Source of the DNA: Adenophora triphylla var. japonica
Taxonomy: Eukaryota > Streptophyta > Magnoliopsida > Asterales > Campanulaceae
Length of the DNA: 64,000 nt
Direction: 5' to 3'
Assembly: GCA_022495995.1 (NCBI GenBank)
Contig: JAFEMH010000521.1
Span: 558,001-622,000, forward strand
The position numbers and the translations under genes were made by a program. Of this stretch, positions 1 through 9,364 are shown piece after piece. The notes under the pieces are model-generated. The model had not been told where the DNA came from, made no database searches, and saw nothing but the letters and a program-made list of their open reading frames with translations. The stretch's first letter is position 1; every line of letters starts with the position of its first letter.

Positions 1-1452
1 GAATGCCTCGTATCGACGAGTCTTTCTACCTTTCTCGAAAATTGTGTGTGTGTGTGTTTGTGTATTACTTGAAAATGAGTTTGAATGGTAGTTTTTTGAA
101 TTGAAAATGAGTTTGAATGGCAGGTTTTGAAATGAGTCGGGCATTATAACGTTACCCTTTTTTGAGAAAAATGATAGTAAAGGAAAGATTTTGATTTTGA
201 ATCGGGCATTATAATGTTATCCCTTTTTTATGAAACGACAGTAAAGAAAAGACTTTTAAAGTAAATGACAGTAATGAAATGACGATCGACAGGTCAATTT
301 CTTGACTCGGATGTTAAAAGTAAATATGATCAACAAGCCAAACGGTTTGGACGATAAATGACGGTATCAACGAATCAAATGATTCAGACGGTAAAAATGC
401 GATCAACGAATCAAACGATTTGGATGGTAAAAAGCGTTATTTAAATGACAATATCAGTGAATCAAATGATTCGGACGGCAGAAATGAAAATCAACGAACC
501 AAACGGTTCAGACGGTAAAAATGACAATCAACAAACCAAACGGTTCGGACGGTAGAAATGACATAATAAGATAAAGTGATAAACGACTAGTCAAGATCTC
601 CGTTTTAACGCTAAATCACTCTTTTCGAAAGAGAAAAGTAATAGAGAGAGGATCATTTCTTGACTCGTAGACAACGTAGTGTCTACATTTTGAAGAGTTT
701 GGTCGGAACAGAAATAGCGAAAAAGGCATAAAAAGGGATGAAAGTTTAGATTGAGAAGGAGAGTTTATCAATGGCTAGGTTTTGACTCTATCTCCCGAGG
801 GATCGTATATCGGATACGAAGAGTGTTTGGTTTGTGTGTTTGTTTGGGAAAAATGACGTTTTCATGCAAATCGAGACATTTTTGGGGCTTTCGGGGGAGT
901 TTGAGATGCTGGAATCGAGGTAGGGAGGAGGGTTAAAATTTCTTAGTCCTTTACTGAATGGCTGAGGTTGTATTTATGGGCAGTAAAACTACAAAAAAGG
1001 CCGGCCGGCCTTTCCATCAGTTTGAGGGCATTTTAGGCATTTGAAATTATTGATGTGACTGGTTGTTGATCGGCTAATTAAACAAGTAAAATAGGCCGGC
1101 CGGCCAGTTCTTTAGTTTGGGGGTATTTTGGTCTTTTTTTGTTTTAAAGTGATTGATTTGACCTTGGGCTTGTGCATGTGTGACACGTGGCATTCTTAGT
1201 CACTAAGCAAGGACATTTTGGTCCTTTTGGCCGTATTTTGACTGTTTTTTAAATAACTGTCCGAATAAATGTCGAAAACAGTCCTGGAAAGTATCGGAAA
1301 TTGTGTATTTTTGGAAAAGTGATATTTTTCACGTGTTCAAACGTGTTTTTAATACACTTTAATTTTAAATGATCAGGGCAGTCCTGGAAAGTCTCGTTAA
1401 CTTGGAAAGTGTGAGTTAACGGATTCTAACGATCCAGATTTAGGTACTTACA
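1..1452 (-). repeat. 3' LTR (partial) of copy 1
   Basis: It matches 24733-26184 with about 1 % differences over the first 600 bases. The LTR ends in GTACTTACA at 1452, after which internal sequence (GTAGCCCATC) begins. The first 275 bases of the LTR lie outside the window. A minus-strand TATA-like box (CATAAATA) is near 970-977, and two GGCCGGCCGGCC palindromes lie at 999-1010 and 1094-1105 in the U3 part. Confidence 0.85.
331..575. repeat. Hairpin minisatellite inside the LTR (36-50 bp units, 6 copies)
   Basis: Degenerate units follow the pattern CAACGAAYCAAACGRTTCGGACGGTAAAAATGA. Each contains an inverted repeat such as GAATC-AAAY-GATTC or GAACC-AAAC-GGTTC. The equivalent array in copy 2 is at about 25063-25306, and in the 5' LTR at about 53806-54000. 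Confidence 0.75.
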
Positions 1453-1756
1453 GTAGCCCATCTTCGATGTCACTTACGGAGGAAGTGGGGTCATCGAAAC
1501 AGATAAGGATCCAAAATCGAGGAAATGCCTTATGGAGTGACCTGAACGATCAAATGGCTGGACCATAAAGCAAGGATTCCTACGTATCCATAGGGGAATC
1601 AAGCCGATCATAGTTCTCGTCTGTTAAGTATAAGAGACTTAACTGGCTGACTTTAGGTAATGAGACCTCACGCTGGAGATCTAACGAAATGACAGGAATG
1701 GTTGTGTTTAACAGATGTTTATGACAACACAGTCTAAGTCCGAAGAGGAGATTGAA

Positions 1757-2600
1757 GTTCTAACGACGTGGTTAGAAATGGAATTTAACCTCGGGAGAGG
1801 ATGGTATATTGCTGGGGAAAACCGTCCAAAGTTCTAACGAAAGCGGTTAGAAATGGAGGAAAACGTTTGACGTTCTAACAAAGCAGTTAAAAACTAGGAA
1901 AGTGCTTGACGTCCTAACGAAAGCAGTTAGAAACAAAAGAGATGATTGACGTTCTAACAAAGCGGTTAGAAACGGAAGAGATGATTAACGTTCTAACAAA
2001 TCAGTTAGAAACAGAAGAGATGATTAACGTTCTAACAAAGCAGTTAGAAACGGAAGAGATGAGTTGACGTTCTAACAAAGCAGTTAGAAACGAAAGAGAC
2101 GATTGACGTTCTAACAAAGCAGTTAGAAACGAAAGAGATGATTGACGTTCTAACAAAGCAATTAGAAACGAAAGAGATGAATTAACATTCTAACAAAGTA
2201 GTTAAAAATGTAAGAGATAATTTGACATTCTAACAAAGCAGTTAGAAACGGAAGAGATGATTGACGTTCTGACAAAGCAGTTAGAAATGGAAGAGATGAA
2301 TTGGCATTCTAACAAAGCAGTTAGAAACGGAAGAGATGATTGACGTTCTAACAAAGCAGTTAGAAACGGAAGAGATGAATTGACTGTCAAACAAAGCAGT
2401 TAGAAATGGAAGAGATGAATTGATGTTCTAACAAAGCAGTTAGAAACGGAAGAGATGAATTGACGTTCTAACAAAGCAGTTAGAAACGGAAGAGATGAAT
2501 TGACGTTCTAACAAAGGAGTTAGAAATGGAAGAGATGATTGACGTTTTAACAAAGCAGTTAGAAATGGAAGAGATGATTGCATTCTTGCTAAAAGGACAA
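1757..2600. repeat. Minisatellite A: 39-40 bp hairpin monomers, about 20 copies
   Basis: Monomers read approximately TTCTAACAAAGCAGTTAGAA plus a spacer such as ACGGAAGAGATGATTGACG. Each monomer contains a 7-bp inverted repeat (TTCTAAC and GTTAGAA) around a 6-7 nt loop, and most monomers keep both arms. The array starts 305 bp inside the LTR/internal boundary, that is, in the extreme 3' untranslated part of the minus-strand element. Short ORFs crossing it are repeat artefacts. Confidence 0.85.
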
Positions 2601-2649
2601 GCTTATGATTCTGTTGGGGAGAAGTGTTCGGGTTTATGATGCAGCCGAA

Positions 2650-2985
2650 ATTTAACCTCGGGAGAAGGAACGTTAGCAAAATTTAACGAGAAATTTAACC
2701 TCGGTAGAGGGTACGTTAGCGAAATCTAATGGGAAATTTAACCTCGGGAGAGGGTGTGTTAGCAAAATCTAACGACAAATTTAACCTCGGGAGAGGGGGC
2801 ATTAGTGAAATCTAATGGGAAATTTATCCTCAGGAGAGGGTACGTTAGCGAAATCTAACGGAAAATTTAACCTCGGGAGAGGGAGCATTAGCAAAATCTA
2901 ACGAGAAATTTAACCTCGGAAGAGGGTACGTTAGCGAAATCTAACGCGAAATTTAACCTCGGGAGAGGGGACGTTAGAGCAAGAA
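2650..2985. repeat. Minisatellite B: about 42 bp monomers, 8 copies
   Basis: Units contain AAATTTAACCTCGGGAGAGG followed by GTACGTTAGCGAAATCTAACG. Each unit carries two short inverted repeats: CCTC-GGGA-GAGG and CGTTAG-CGAAAT-CTAACG. One unit has CATTAG...CTAATG, a paired change in both arms. A single related copy (AATTTAACCTCGGGAGAGG) also occurs at about 1791 inside the start of array A. Confidence 0.85.
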
Positions 2986-3230
2986 AGTTATAGGAGCATT
3001 TGAGCAAAAGCATCAACCTTGAAAAGATGAGGGGTTGTAAGGTCATTTGGCCAAAAATGGCCCATCTGGTAAAACAGGTCGGCCGACCTTTCCTTCAATT
3101 TGGGCTGATTTAAGTCAGCAGCCGAGCAGAAAGAAAGAAGAACAAAAATTTTGTTCTTTGGCCGAGAGAAAAGAGAGAAAAATCTTGCCATTTTCTCGAT
3201 TCTTTGCCGAATCATTGAGAGATTAACGCT

Positions 3231-3396
3231 ATGGAAGGGAGATTAGGACGACGGGGTCGTCGTAGAAGGATCGACAACGAGAGGAAGAAGCTCAAGAGGA
3301 CGGTGCGAGCGACCGAGCTTCCTTTGGATCCATCCGAGTTTTACAAAGCTCTATATAATCACAAATACAAGGCGGGGATCGAAAGAAGGGTAAGCC
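3231..3396 (+). CDS. Candidate first exon of an unrecognised arginine-rich protein (antisense to the element)
   Basis: An ATG opens a frame of about 55 codons with a very basic N-terminus (MEGRLGRRGRRRR, then ERKKLKR, resembling a nuclear-localisation cluster). A more ordinary segment follows (LPLDPSEFYKALYNHKYKAG), ending at a good splice donor (AGG|GTAAGC). Downstream codon use drifts into AT-rich, low-complexity sequence, as expected for an intron. The protein segment is unchanged in copy 2 (27963-28128). A perfect palindrome AGGTCGGCCGACCT lies at 3076-3089, about 140 bp upstream, and a related sequence precedes the PMD-B gene at the same distance. I recognise no family and found no convincing second exon. 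It may be a non-functional captured fragment. Confidence 0.35.
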
Positions 3397-3627
3397 TTCT
3401 TGAATTTTATGTTTTCGAATTTTTAATTTTTAATTTTGAATTGATTTTGTAAGATTTAGGGTTCTTGTTGCCCGATTTGGGGCTTTTGATCTTGTTATGC
3501 CCCTTTGATGAAATTGATTGTTGTTTGATGCAATTGAGGGTATGTGTAGACAATGTAGAAAATTTGGTAAAGAAATTCCATGCCTAGCTATGTTTTCCAA
3601 ATTTAAAGTGTGTTAATTTGGGACGGA

Positions 3628-3955
3628 GATTTTGAAATGATATGGAAATAAATTTCGAATTGAGATGAAAAAAAATTTGAAATGATTCCGAACTGAGAAA
3701 GAAATTTTGAAATGATTCCGAACTGAAACGGAAATTTTTGAAATGATTCTGAACTGAAGAGGAAAATTTTGAAATGACTCCGAACTGAGACGGAAATTTT
3801 TTGAATGTGAACCGTAAATACTCCGAATTGAGACGGAAATATTTGAAATTTGAACCGTAAATACTCCGAATTGGGACGGAAATATTTTTTGGAAGACTCC
3901 GAACTGAAACAGAAATTTTTAGAATGACTCCGAACTGAAATGAATTTTTTTGAAA
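3628..3955. repeat. Minisatellite C: 34-40 bp degenerate monomers
   Basis: About nine units follow GACTCCGAACTGARACGGAAATTTTTGAAAT. TTCCG and CGGAA (or TCCG and CGGA) form a short inverted repeat around an 8-nt loop in many units. The copy-2 equivalent is at about 28360-28685. Confidence 0.7.
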
Positions 3956-4179
3956 TATGATAGGATTATATCTTTGTGATGATATATTTACGTGCTTTTG
4001 TTTCATGGCATGTACATTTTCCGTACGTTATTTGGGTATTAACATACCTTTGCTGTGTCTTACCTGCAAGGGTGAAGACGGATAGATTTGTCCACTACCA
4101 AGAGTAGGGGGAACGTCGAGGCGGTGAGCGAGTTGTGGGGAATGTTCCCAGGCGTGGCTCGAGGTTGTCAGTACCCAAA

Positions 4180-4466
4180 TCCGGATCGCTCCCTTCCAAC
4201 CACACGGGAAAAACCGCGGACTCACACAAACGTGATTTCGAACACCCGTAACCTTCAAAAACCCCAAAAACCACCAACCAAACCAAGGTGGAACCTTTCT
4301 GGGATAAAACATGGTAAAGGACTTTTTAGGAATTTTGCAAAATATATGGCCTGCATAATGGTCCGTGCGGACTATTTTGCACCCCAGACAACATAATTGC
4401 AAAATCCCCTTAAATACCACGAGATTCCCTTAAATCCAGGAAAACCAAAATTTTGGTTTTGCAAAG
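4180..4466 (+). repeat. Left copy of a 290-bp direct repeat (LTR U3-like segment)
   Basis: It starts at CCCAAATCCGGATCGCTCCC and ends at AATTTTGGTTTTGCAAA. It is repeated at 6990-7283 with about 90 % identity, and both occur again in copy 2 (about 28910-29200 and 31593-31888). The right copy lies directly upstream of a TATA box, so I interpret the pair as duplicated U3 sequence of a plus-oriented LTR. Short ORFs on either strand here are spurious. Confidence 0.6.
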
Positions 4467-4479
4467 CCCAAAAGCCCGT

Positions 4480-4855
4480 CCCAACACGGCAAAGCCCAAA
4501 AGTCCGTCCCAACACGGCAAATTATTCAAAACAAAGTCCGTCACGAAAACACGACAGACATTACACAATTTTCATAAAAGAGGGATTCGTCCCTACACGA
4601 CACATTTTCAAACAAAGTCCGTCTCTACACGACAATTTCCCACACAAAGTCCGTCTCTACACGGCACACATTTTACAACACAAAGTCCGTCTCTACACGG
4701 CAATTTTTCAAAAATCCGTCACAAAAACACGGCACCCATGGCACATAAATTTCCCCACACAAAGTCCGTCACAAAAACACGGCACACATTTTACAAAGTC
4801 CGTCTCAACACGGCAATTTTCTCACAAAATCCGCTCCTACACGGTATTTTTTTCA
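4480..4855. repeat. Minisatellite D: about 28-35 bp CCGTC...ACACGGC monomers
   Basis: Units such as CAAAGTCCGTCTCTACACGG recur about 12 times with variable spacers. CCGT and ACGG form only a 4-bp inverted repeat. The apparent plus-strand ORFs of 144 and 161 codons across it, rich in S, P, K and H, are two frames of the same repeat. The copy-2 equivalent is at 29214-29589. Confidence 0.75.
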
Positions 4856-5358
4856 CAAAAAACAATGTACATAAGGAAATAGCATAAGGTACAAGTTACC
4901 GAAGCATGCATTTCAAGGAGAGGCACTTTATTTTCACAAATAAGAGCTAAACTACACATTTTTGCACAAAAATCACATACCCGCAATCCTGACATGCTCA
5001 ATTTCAACAATTCATCATCAATTTCACAAAATGAGAATGGCAACAACAAAAGTCCCAAATATATAAAAACTAAAACCTAGTTCTAGCATACATCATTTCA
5101 AGTAAGAATCAAAACGAAATTTGATTTCTTACCTCCTTTACGGTCCTCCCCCGCAAGGTGTACACCTCTGAATCCGGATACAACACATCTGGATTCCTTG
5201 TTGAAAGCGAGAAGGAAGAACAATTCCTTTAGAGATCCAATCTCCTCTCTATGGCCTCTTGGCCCCTTTGACGACGACCTCGTCCGATTCTTTCCGCCGT
5301 GATAGCAATTCAATCAACTCGAAAGAATTCTCTTAAGAAAATTTTAAACAAATTTAAG

Positions 5359-5361
<3 letters not shown>
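4856..5361. other. No gene seen
   Basis: This is AT-rich sequence between minisatellite D and the CT microsatellite. It has short open frames on the minus strand only and no recognisable domain. It is preserved in copy 2. Confidence 0.5.

Positions 5362-5411
<50 letters not shown>
5362..5411 (+). repeat. (CT)25 microsatellite
   Basis: There are 25 uninterrupted CT dinucleotides. Copy 2 lacks this block: 124 bp including the CT tract are missing there, between TTT microhomologies. The GA-strand ORFs with Arg-Glu runs are artefacts of the repeat. Confidence 0.95.
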
Positions 5412-5414
<3 letters not shown>

Positions 5415-5689
5415 CGACAGAAGAATGAAAATAGGGAGGAATGGCGTTGCTGCAAACTGATGTTGATTTGGGAAAATCAAATTTCCAGACCAATCCGCAT
5501 GGACCACTTTGCAAGGCAAGTGGATCCGTACGGACCACTTTGCATTCCAGGCAAAATCCCCCTTTTGTCCTTACAATATTTGCCCTTGGCCGTCCAAAGG
5601 CCATTTCCGACAGATTTAATGCAGTTTGATCCTTAACCCAACGAAACAAAAACCGGTTGTCAACATAAGTCCGGATCTCGCCCACTAAA

Positions 5690-6110
5690 TGGCAAAACAA
5701 ACCCCGGTCGTCATCGTAATTCCAGACCCCAAGGCGCAAACGCCTTCAAACACAAAATCCCAAGGTGCAAATTCCTTCAAATGCGGATCTCAAGGCACAA
5801 AACGCCTCCAAAACATAAAACACGAAACAAAAACCGGCCATCAAAGTAAGCCCGAACCCCCTTCCCCAGCGGACAAAAAGTCAAACGGCCATCAAAGTAA
5901 TACCGTACGAATGTACATATCCCCAGCAGATAAACCCCGGCCAACATCGTAAGTCTGGATCTCGCCCGCTAAACGGCAAAACAAACACAAAAGGACACAA
6001 AACTCCTTTAAACACACATCCCAAGGCACAAATGCCTTCACGACAAACAAGTCATTACCATGCGGCCATCAAAGTAAGCCCAAACTTTTCCCCAGCGAAC
6101 AAACCACGAG
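5690..6110. repeat. Degenerate repeat E with GGCG/CGCC stem-loops
   Basis: Units contain AAGGCG-CAAA-CGCCTT, AAGGCA-CAAA-TGCCTT, AAAGGA-CACAAAAC-TCCTTT and related inverted repeats. They are interleaved with CGGCCATCAAAGTAAGCCC and CCCCAGCRRAYAAA motifs, each repeated 3-5 times. The copy-2 equivalent is at 30299-30717. Confidence 0.65.
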
Positions 6111-6169
6111 GCAAGCATGCCGCCCCCCAGTTCCAAACACTAGGTTCATATTCATGAACCAAAACTTCA

Positions 6170-6545
6170 GTCAGAGGACATAACACGTCCTCATGACGAC
6201 CCAACCTCAGTCAGAGGACATAACACGTCCTCATACACGATACAACTTCAGTCAGAGGACATAACACGTCCTCATGCACGATACAACCTCAGTCAGAGGA
6301 TATAACACGTCCTCATACACGACACAACCTCAGTCAGAGGACATAGCACGTCCTTATGCATGACACAACCTCAGTCAGAGGACACAACACATCCTCATAC
6401 ACGACATCACTTCAGTCAGAGGACATAACACGTCCTCATGCACGACATCACCTCAGTCAGAGGACATAACACGTCCTCATACACGACACACCCTCAGTCA
6501 GAGGACATAACATGTCCTCATACACGACACAACAATGCACCATTT
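6170..6545. repeat. Minisatellite F: about 42-44 bp GAGGAC...GTCCTC monomers, 9 copies
   Basis: Monomers read CTCAGTCAGAGGACATAACA then CGTCCTCATACACGACACAAC. Each contains a 6-bp inverted repeat (GAGGAC and GTCCTC) around a 7-nt loop. Two related stem-loops (AGGAC...GTCCT) follow near 6810 and 6853. The copy-2 array is at 30776-31148. Confidence 0.85.
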
Positions 6546-7270
6546 CTGAACTATGATCAGGCTTGATTCCCATACGGGATACATAGGAATCCTATCAAAA
6601 GGTCCAGTCAACCGACCTAAACGGTCACCCGCAGGGCACCGACACGTCCACGTACAGAGTCTCAGTCAGAGGATATCACACGTCCTCATACACGACAACG
6701 TACTCCCCCCCCCCACACACGAACTACAATCAGGCTTGATTCCAATATGGAATATGTAGGAATCCTGTCAAAGAGTACAGCCAGCCGACCCAAGCGGTCA
6801 CCTTAGGACACTTCCACGTCCTCACAGCCGACCCAAGTAGTCACCTCAGGACACTACCACGTCCTCACGAACCGAACAACGCGATCACCTTCTCTCCCAA
6901 CAAGCGATCCAGATCAGGACCCTTATCTTATCGATGACCCCACTTCCTCCATAAGCGACGTAGTCGAGGGGCTTCTATAAGTACCCAAATCCGGATCGCT
7001 CCCATCCAAGCACACAGGAAGTATCGCAGACTCACACAAATGTGATCCCAAACACCCGTAACCTTCAAAAACCCCAAAAACCACCAACCAAACCAAGGTG
7101 AGACCTTTCTGGGATAAAATAAGGCAAAAGGACTTTTTAGGAATTTTGCAAAATATCTGGCCTGCATAATGGTCCGTGCGGACCATTTTGCACCCCAAAT
7201 AACATAATTGCAAAATCCCTTAAAGTCCACGAGATTCTCTTAAATCCAGGAAAACCAAAATTTTGGTTTT

Positions 7271-7298
7271 GCAAAATGGTCCGTGTGGACCATTTTGC
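7271..7298. promoter_or_regulatory. 12-bp perfect inverted repeat just upstream of a TATA box
   Basis: GCAAAATGGTCC and GGACCATTTTGC are separated by GTGT, 14 bp before TATAAATA. A partial version (AATGGTCC-GTGC-GGACCATT) sits about 110 bp further upstream, and weaker versions occur near 4362 and 5520. It is conserved at 31877-31904 in copy 2. A dimeric transcription-factor site is possible; this is inference. Confidence 0.55.
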
Positions 7299-7312
7299 AG
7301 TTTTTTCACTCC

Positions 7313-7320
7313 TATAAATA
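7313..7320 (+). promoter_or_regulatory. TATA box (TATAAATA), plus strand
   Basis: A consensus plant TATA box is followed 25-35 bp later by a pyrimidine-rich stretch (CTCATTTTTCTCACACCTCCC), typical of an initiator and leader. Transcription would run towards the antisense PMD-A gene. It is identical in copy 2 at 31919-31926. Confidence 0.6.
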
Positions 7321-8469
7321 GAGGGCTCCCCCTCTCATTTTTCTCACACCTCCCTTCTCTCCTCTCTCCCCCCAGCCTTCAGGCTCCCCTCTAAGTCCTC
7401 TTGAGGTACTCCCGATCCCTTTCGGTTCCCTCTGGGCATTCCGAGCCCCCTCGAGGTGCTCCGAAGCCCTGCCGAGCGCTCCTGAGATGCTCCCGAGCTG
7501 CCCCAAGGAACTCTCGAGGTATCCCAAAGTCTTGCCGATCCATCGCGAAGTATTTTGGTCCATCCCGAGGCATCCCGGTCCATCCCGAAGCCCTGCCGGA
7601 CAATCCCGGTCCATCCCGAAGCAAGCTGGAGCTCTGCCCGAGCACAACCGACAATCTCGAGGCACGCTGAACCTCTGCCTGAGTACAGTCAACAATCTCA
7701 AGACATCCCAACGCACGTCGAACCTCTGCCTGAGCACAACCGACGATCCCGCCGACGCACGCCGAACCTCTGCCCGAGTACAACCGACACTCCTGAGGCA
7801 CGCCGAACCTTTGCCCGAATACAATCAACAATCTCGAGGAACGCCGAAACTCTGCCCGAGGACACACCTGACACTCCCGAGGCACACCGAAGCTCTGTCC
7901 GCAGACACACGTACATCCCCGAAGCAATCCCGGTCCATCCTGAAGCACTATTCATGCTCAAACACTATTTCCCAGTGGAAGACAGACACGAACCAACATT
8001 GGTAAGGCTTCCTTCCAACACTATTTCAATTTATTTCAATACATAGCATACAATATAGACATCATATACATCATGCATTTTTAAAAGAACATACACACAC
8101 ACACACAACTTTTAAAGAAATAGGGGTATCGAAAGACTCGTGTATACGAGGCAACTCGGGTGAGCTCTCATATTCTCTTCTCGAGGCGTAACCTAACCTT
8201 CGAACTCAAAATCTCATCACACAACAACAGTTTTTAAACCAGCCTTTTTTCAATGTTTTGGGCTAAATCAAAACGGCGCGACGACTCCTCCAAACAAACG
8301 CAGCGACACCTCCCGGCAACCGCGAGATGCCGAGGCCCTTGCGCGATCTGGATCCGGGTAATTTTAGGGGTGAAGAGAGAAGTCCTCGACAGTTGGTAGT
8401 GGATTCCGGTCTGGGGGCTTCATTATTGCAGTGGTTGTAGTGGCATTGATGTAGAGGGTCATACTTGTT

Positions 8470-9359
8470 CACGTGGCCTTGAGCAAGCACTAGTGGGATA
8501 TGACCCACACTTTTCATTTTAGGTGGGGGGAGGCAACGATTACTCCCATGGATTTTGCATCTATCACCATGTTATCCTTCCGGGGTAATCCCATAGAGTG
8601 GTTTGAGGAGTTCAATACGGAGCAGCTCATGGATCTGCTGGGCTTTAATATCACGGATGCCAAGGGTACTGGCATTCTGTACGGTCCGATGGAGGGACAC
8701 CATAGAAGAGGGATTGATGCATATCTGGCTGGTTCTGAGAGGATGTCAGCCGATCGATTGGCTCGGGCGTTCTTATGGTTTGCTTTGTCAACAACCATTT
8801 TTCCCAATGCTGATATGAAGTGTCAGTTCGCCTTACTTGGCTCTTTGACTGACTTGGAGGCGGTGAGAGGATTCACCTGGGGAGAAGCTGGCTTGGCCGA
8901 GCTATATTTTGCCTTGGATAAATACTCTCGGGGGGAAGAGAATTCTCTCTGCTGCTTCCAGTTCGCTTTGGATGTGAGCCTTCTTTTTCTCTTCCTTGTC
9001 TTTTTTTTCACTTGTCTGTATTTGTTTGTAGTTGACACTCTTTCTTGTCTTCTTTTCAGGTGTGGTGCTTTGAGGTGTTCCGCCCACAGTGGTAGGGTAT
9101 TAAGGAGGAGTATGCTCTCCTGTTTCCTGCTATGCTGACCTGGAAGAAGGAGGCCAGGAAACTGCGGAGGACGAGGGATAGCACCAGGGTTACTTATGAG
9201 GAGGTTTCCGAGGCTTTGGAGTGGGACTTCTCACTGAGGGTGAACCTGACTTGGTGGGACAGGCTTGATCAGGCGATTATTGATGCTGCCAAGGATGTGA
9301 TGAGCCAGAGAAAGCTTCCGGTGGGGCTTCATTGTGACATCATGTATTTGGGCTAGAGG
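8470..9359 (+). pseudogene. PMD-A: captured plant-mobile-domain gene, 5' exons (interrupted)
   Basis: A plant-mobile-domain (PMD, PF10536-like) protein is encoded antisense to the host element. The diagnostic N-terminal motif THTFHFRWGEATITPMDFAS is at 8503-8562, followed by a helical region (DAYLAGSERMSADRLARAFL). An intron with GT...TTTTCAG borders interrupts it at about 8974-9058. The next exon gives WCFEVFRPQ, EEYALLFPAMLTWKKEARK and RVTYEEVSEALEWDFSLRVN. Disruptions are a frameshift and stop just before the motif, an in-frame TAG in place of an expected Trp after FRPQW, another TAG after MYLG, and an Athila-derivative insertion at 9365. PMD proteins are related to transposon-associated MAIN/PP7-long-form-like proteins. 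The gene continues at 15045. It is broken and unlikely to make protein. Confidence 0.6.
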
Positions 9360-9364
9360 GTGAC

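Larger units (their letters stand above)
6990..8366 (+). repeat. Plus-oriented Tat/Ogre-family LTR-like sequence (U3-R-U5 3' portion)
   Basis: Positions 8090-8366 are clearly homologous to the reverse complement of the giant element's own LTR start (24458-24790). Shared features are the CA microsatellite, AAAGACTCGTGTATACGAGG, CTCGGGTGAGC, GAGGCGTAAC and the terminal GGGTAATTTTA (GGGTAATTTCA in the element). A TATAAATA box at 7313 lies 1.05 kb before this end, close to the 1.13 kb in the giant element's LTR. The orientation is therefore opposite to the host element. No primer-binding site follows 8366, and the sequence runs into the PMD-A gene. The start of this LTR is not resolved; the duplicated U3-like segment at 4180 suggests it may begin further left. 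Leader sequence 7400-7950 is a degenerate repeat of GAGGCACGCCGAACCTCTGC type. Confidence 0.6.

Noticed and set aside
2202..2679. Minus-strand ORFs of 62-79 codons rich in SSLPFLTALLERQ
   Set aside because: They are translations of minisatellite A; the peptide repeat follows the DNA period exactly.
4397..4887. Plus-strand ORFs of 144-161 codons rich in Ser, Pro, Lys and His
   Set aside because: They are two overlapping frames of the CCGTC...ACACGG minisatellite with no domain, and the same repeat gives both.
5310..5739. Minus-strand ORFs with a run of Arg-Glu
   Set aside because: The dipeptide run is the (CT)25 microsatellite read in reverse; copy 2 lacks it.
6170..6545. Regular 42-44 bp repeats considered as a CRISPR array
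   Set aside because: There are no unique spacers of constant length, the repeats are contiguous and degenerate, and the setting is a plant retroelement.
7312..8046. Several overlapping ORFs of 77-185 codons on both strands
   Set aside because: They are GC-rich degenerate repeats in the LTR-like leader; open frames on both strands reflect composition, not genes.
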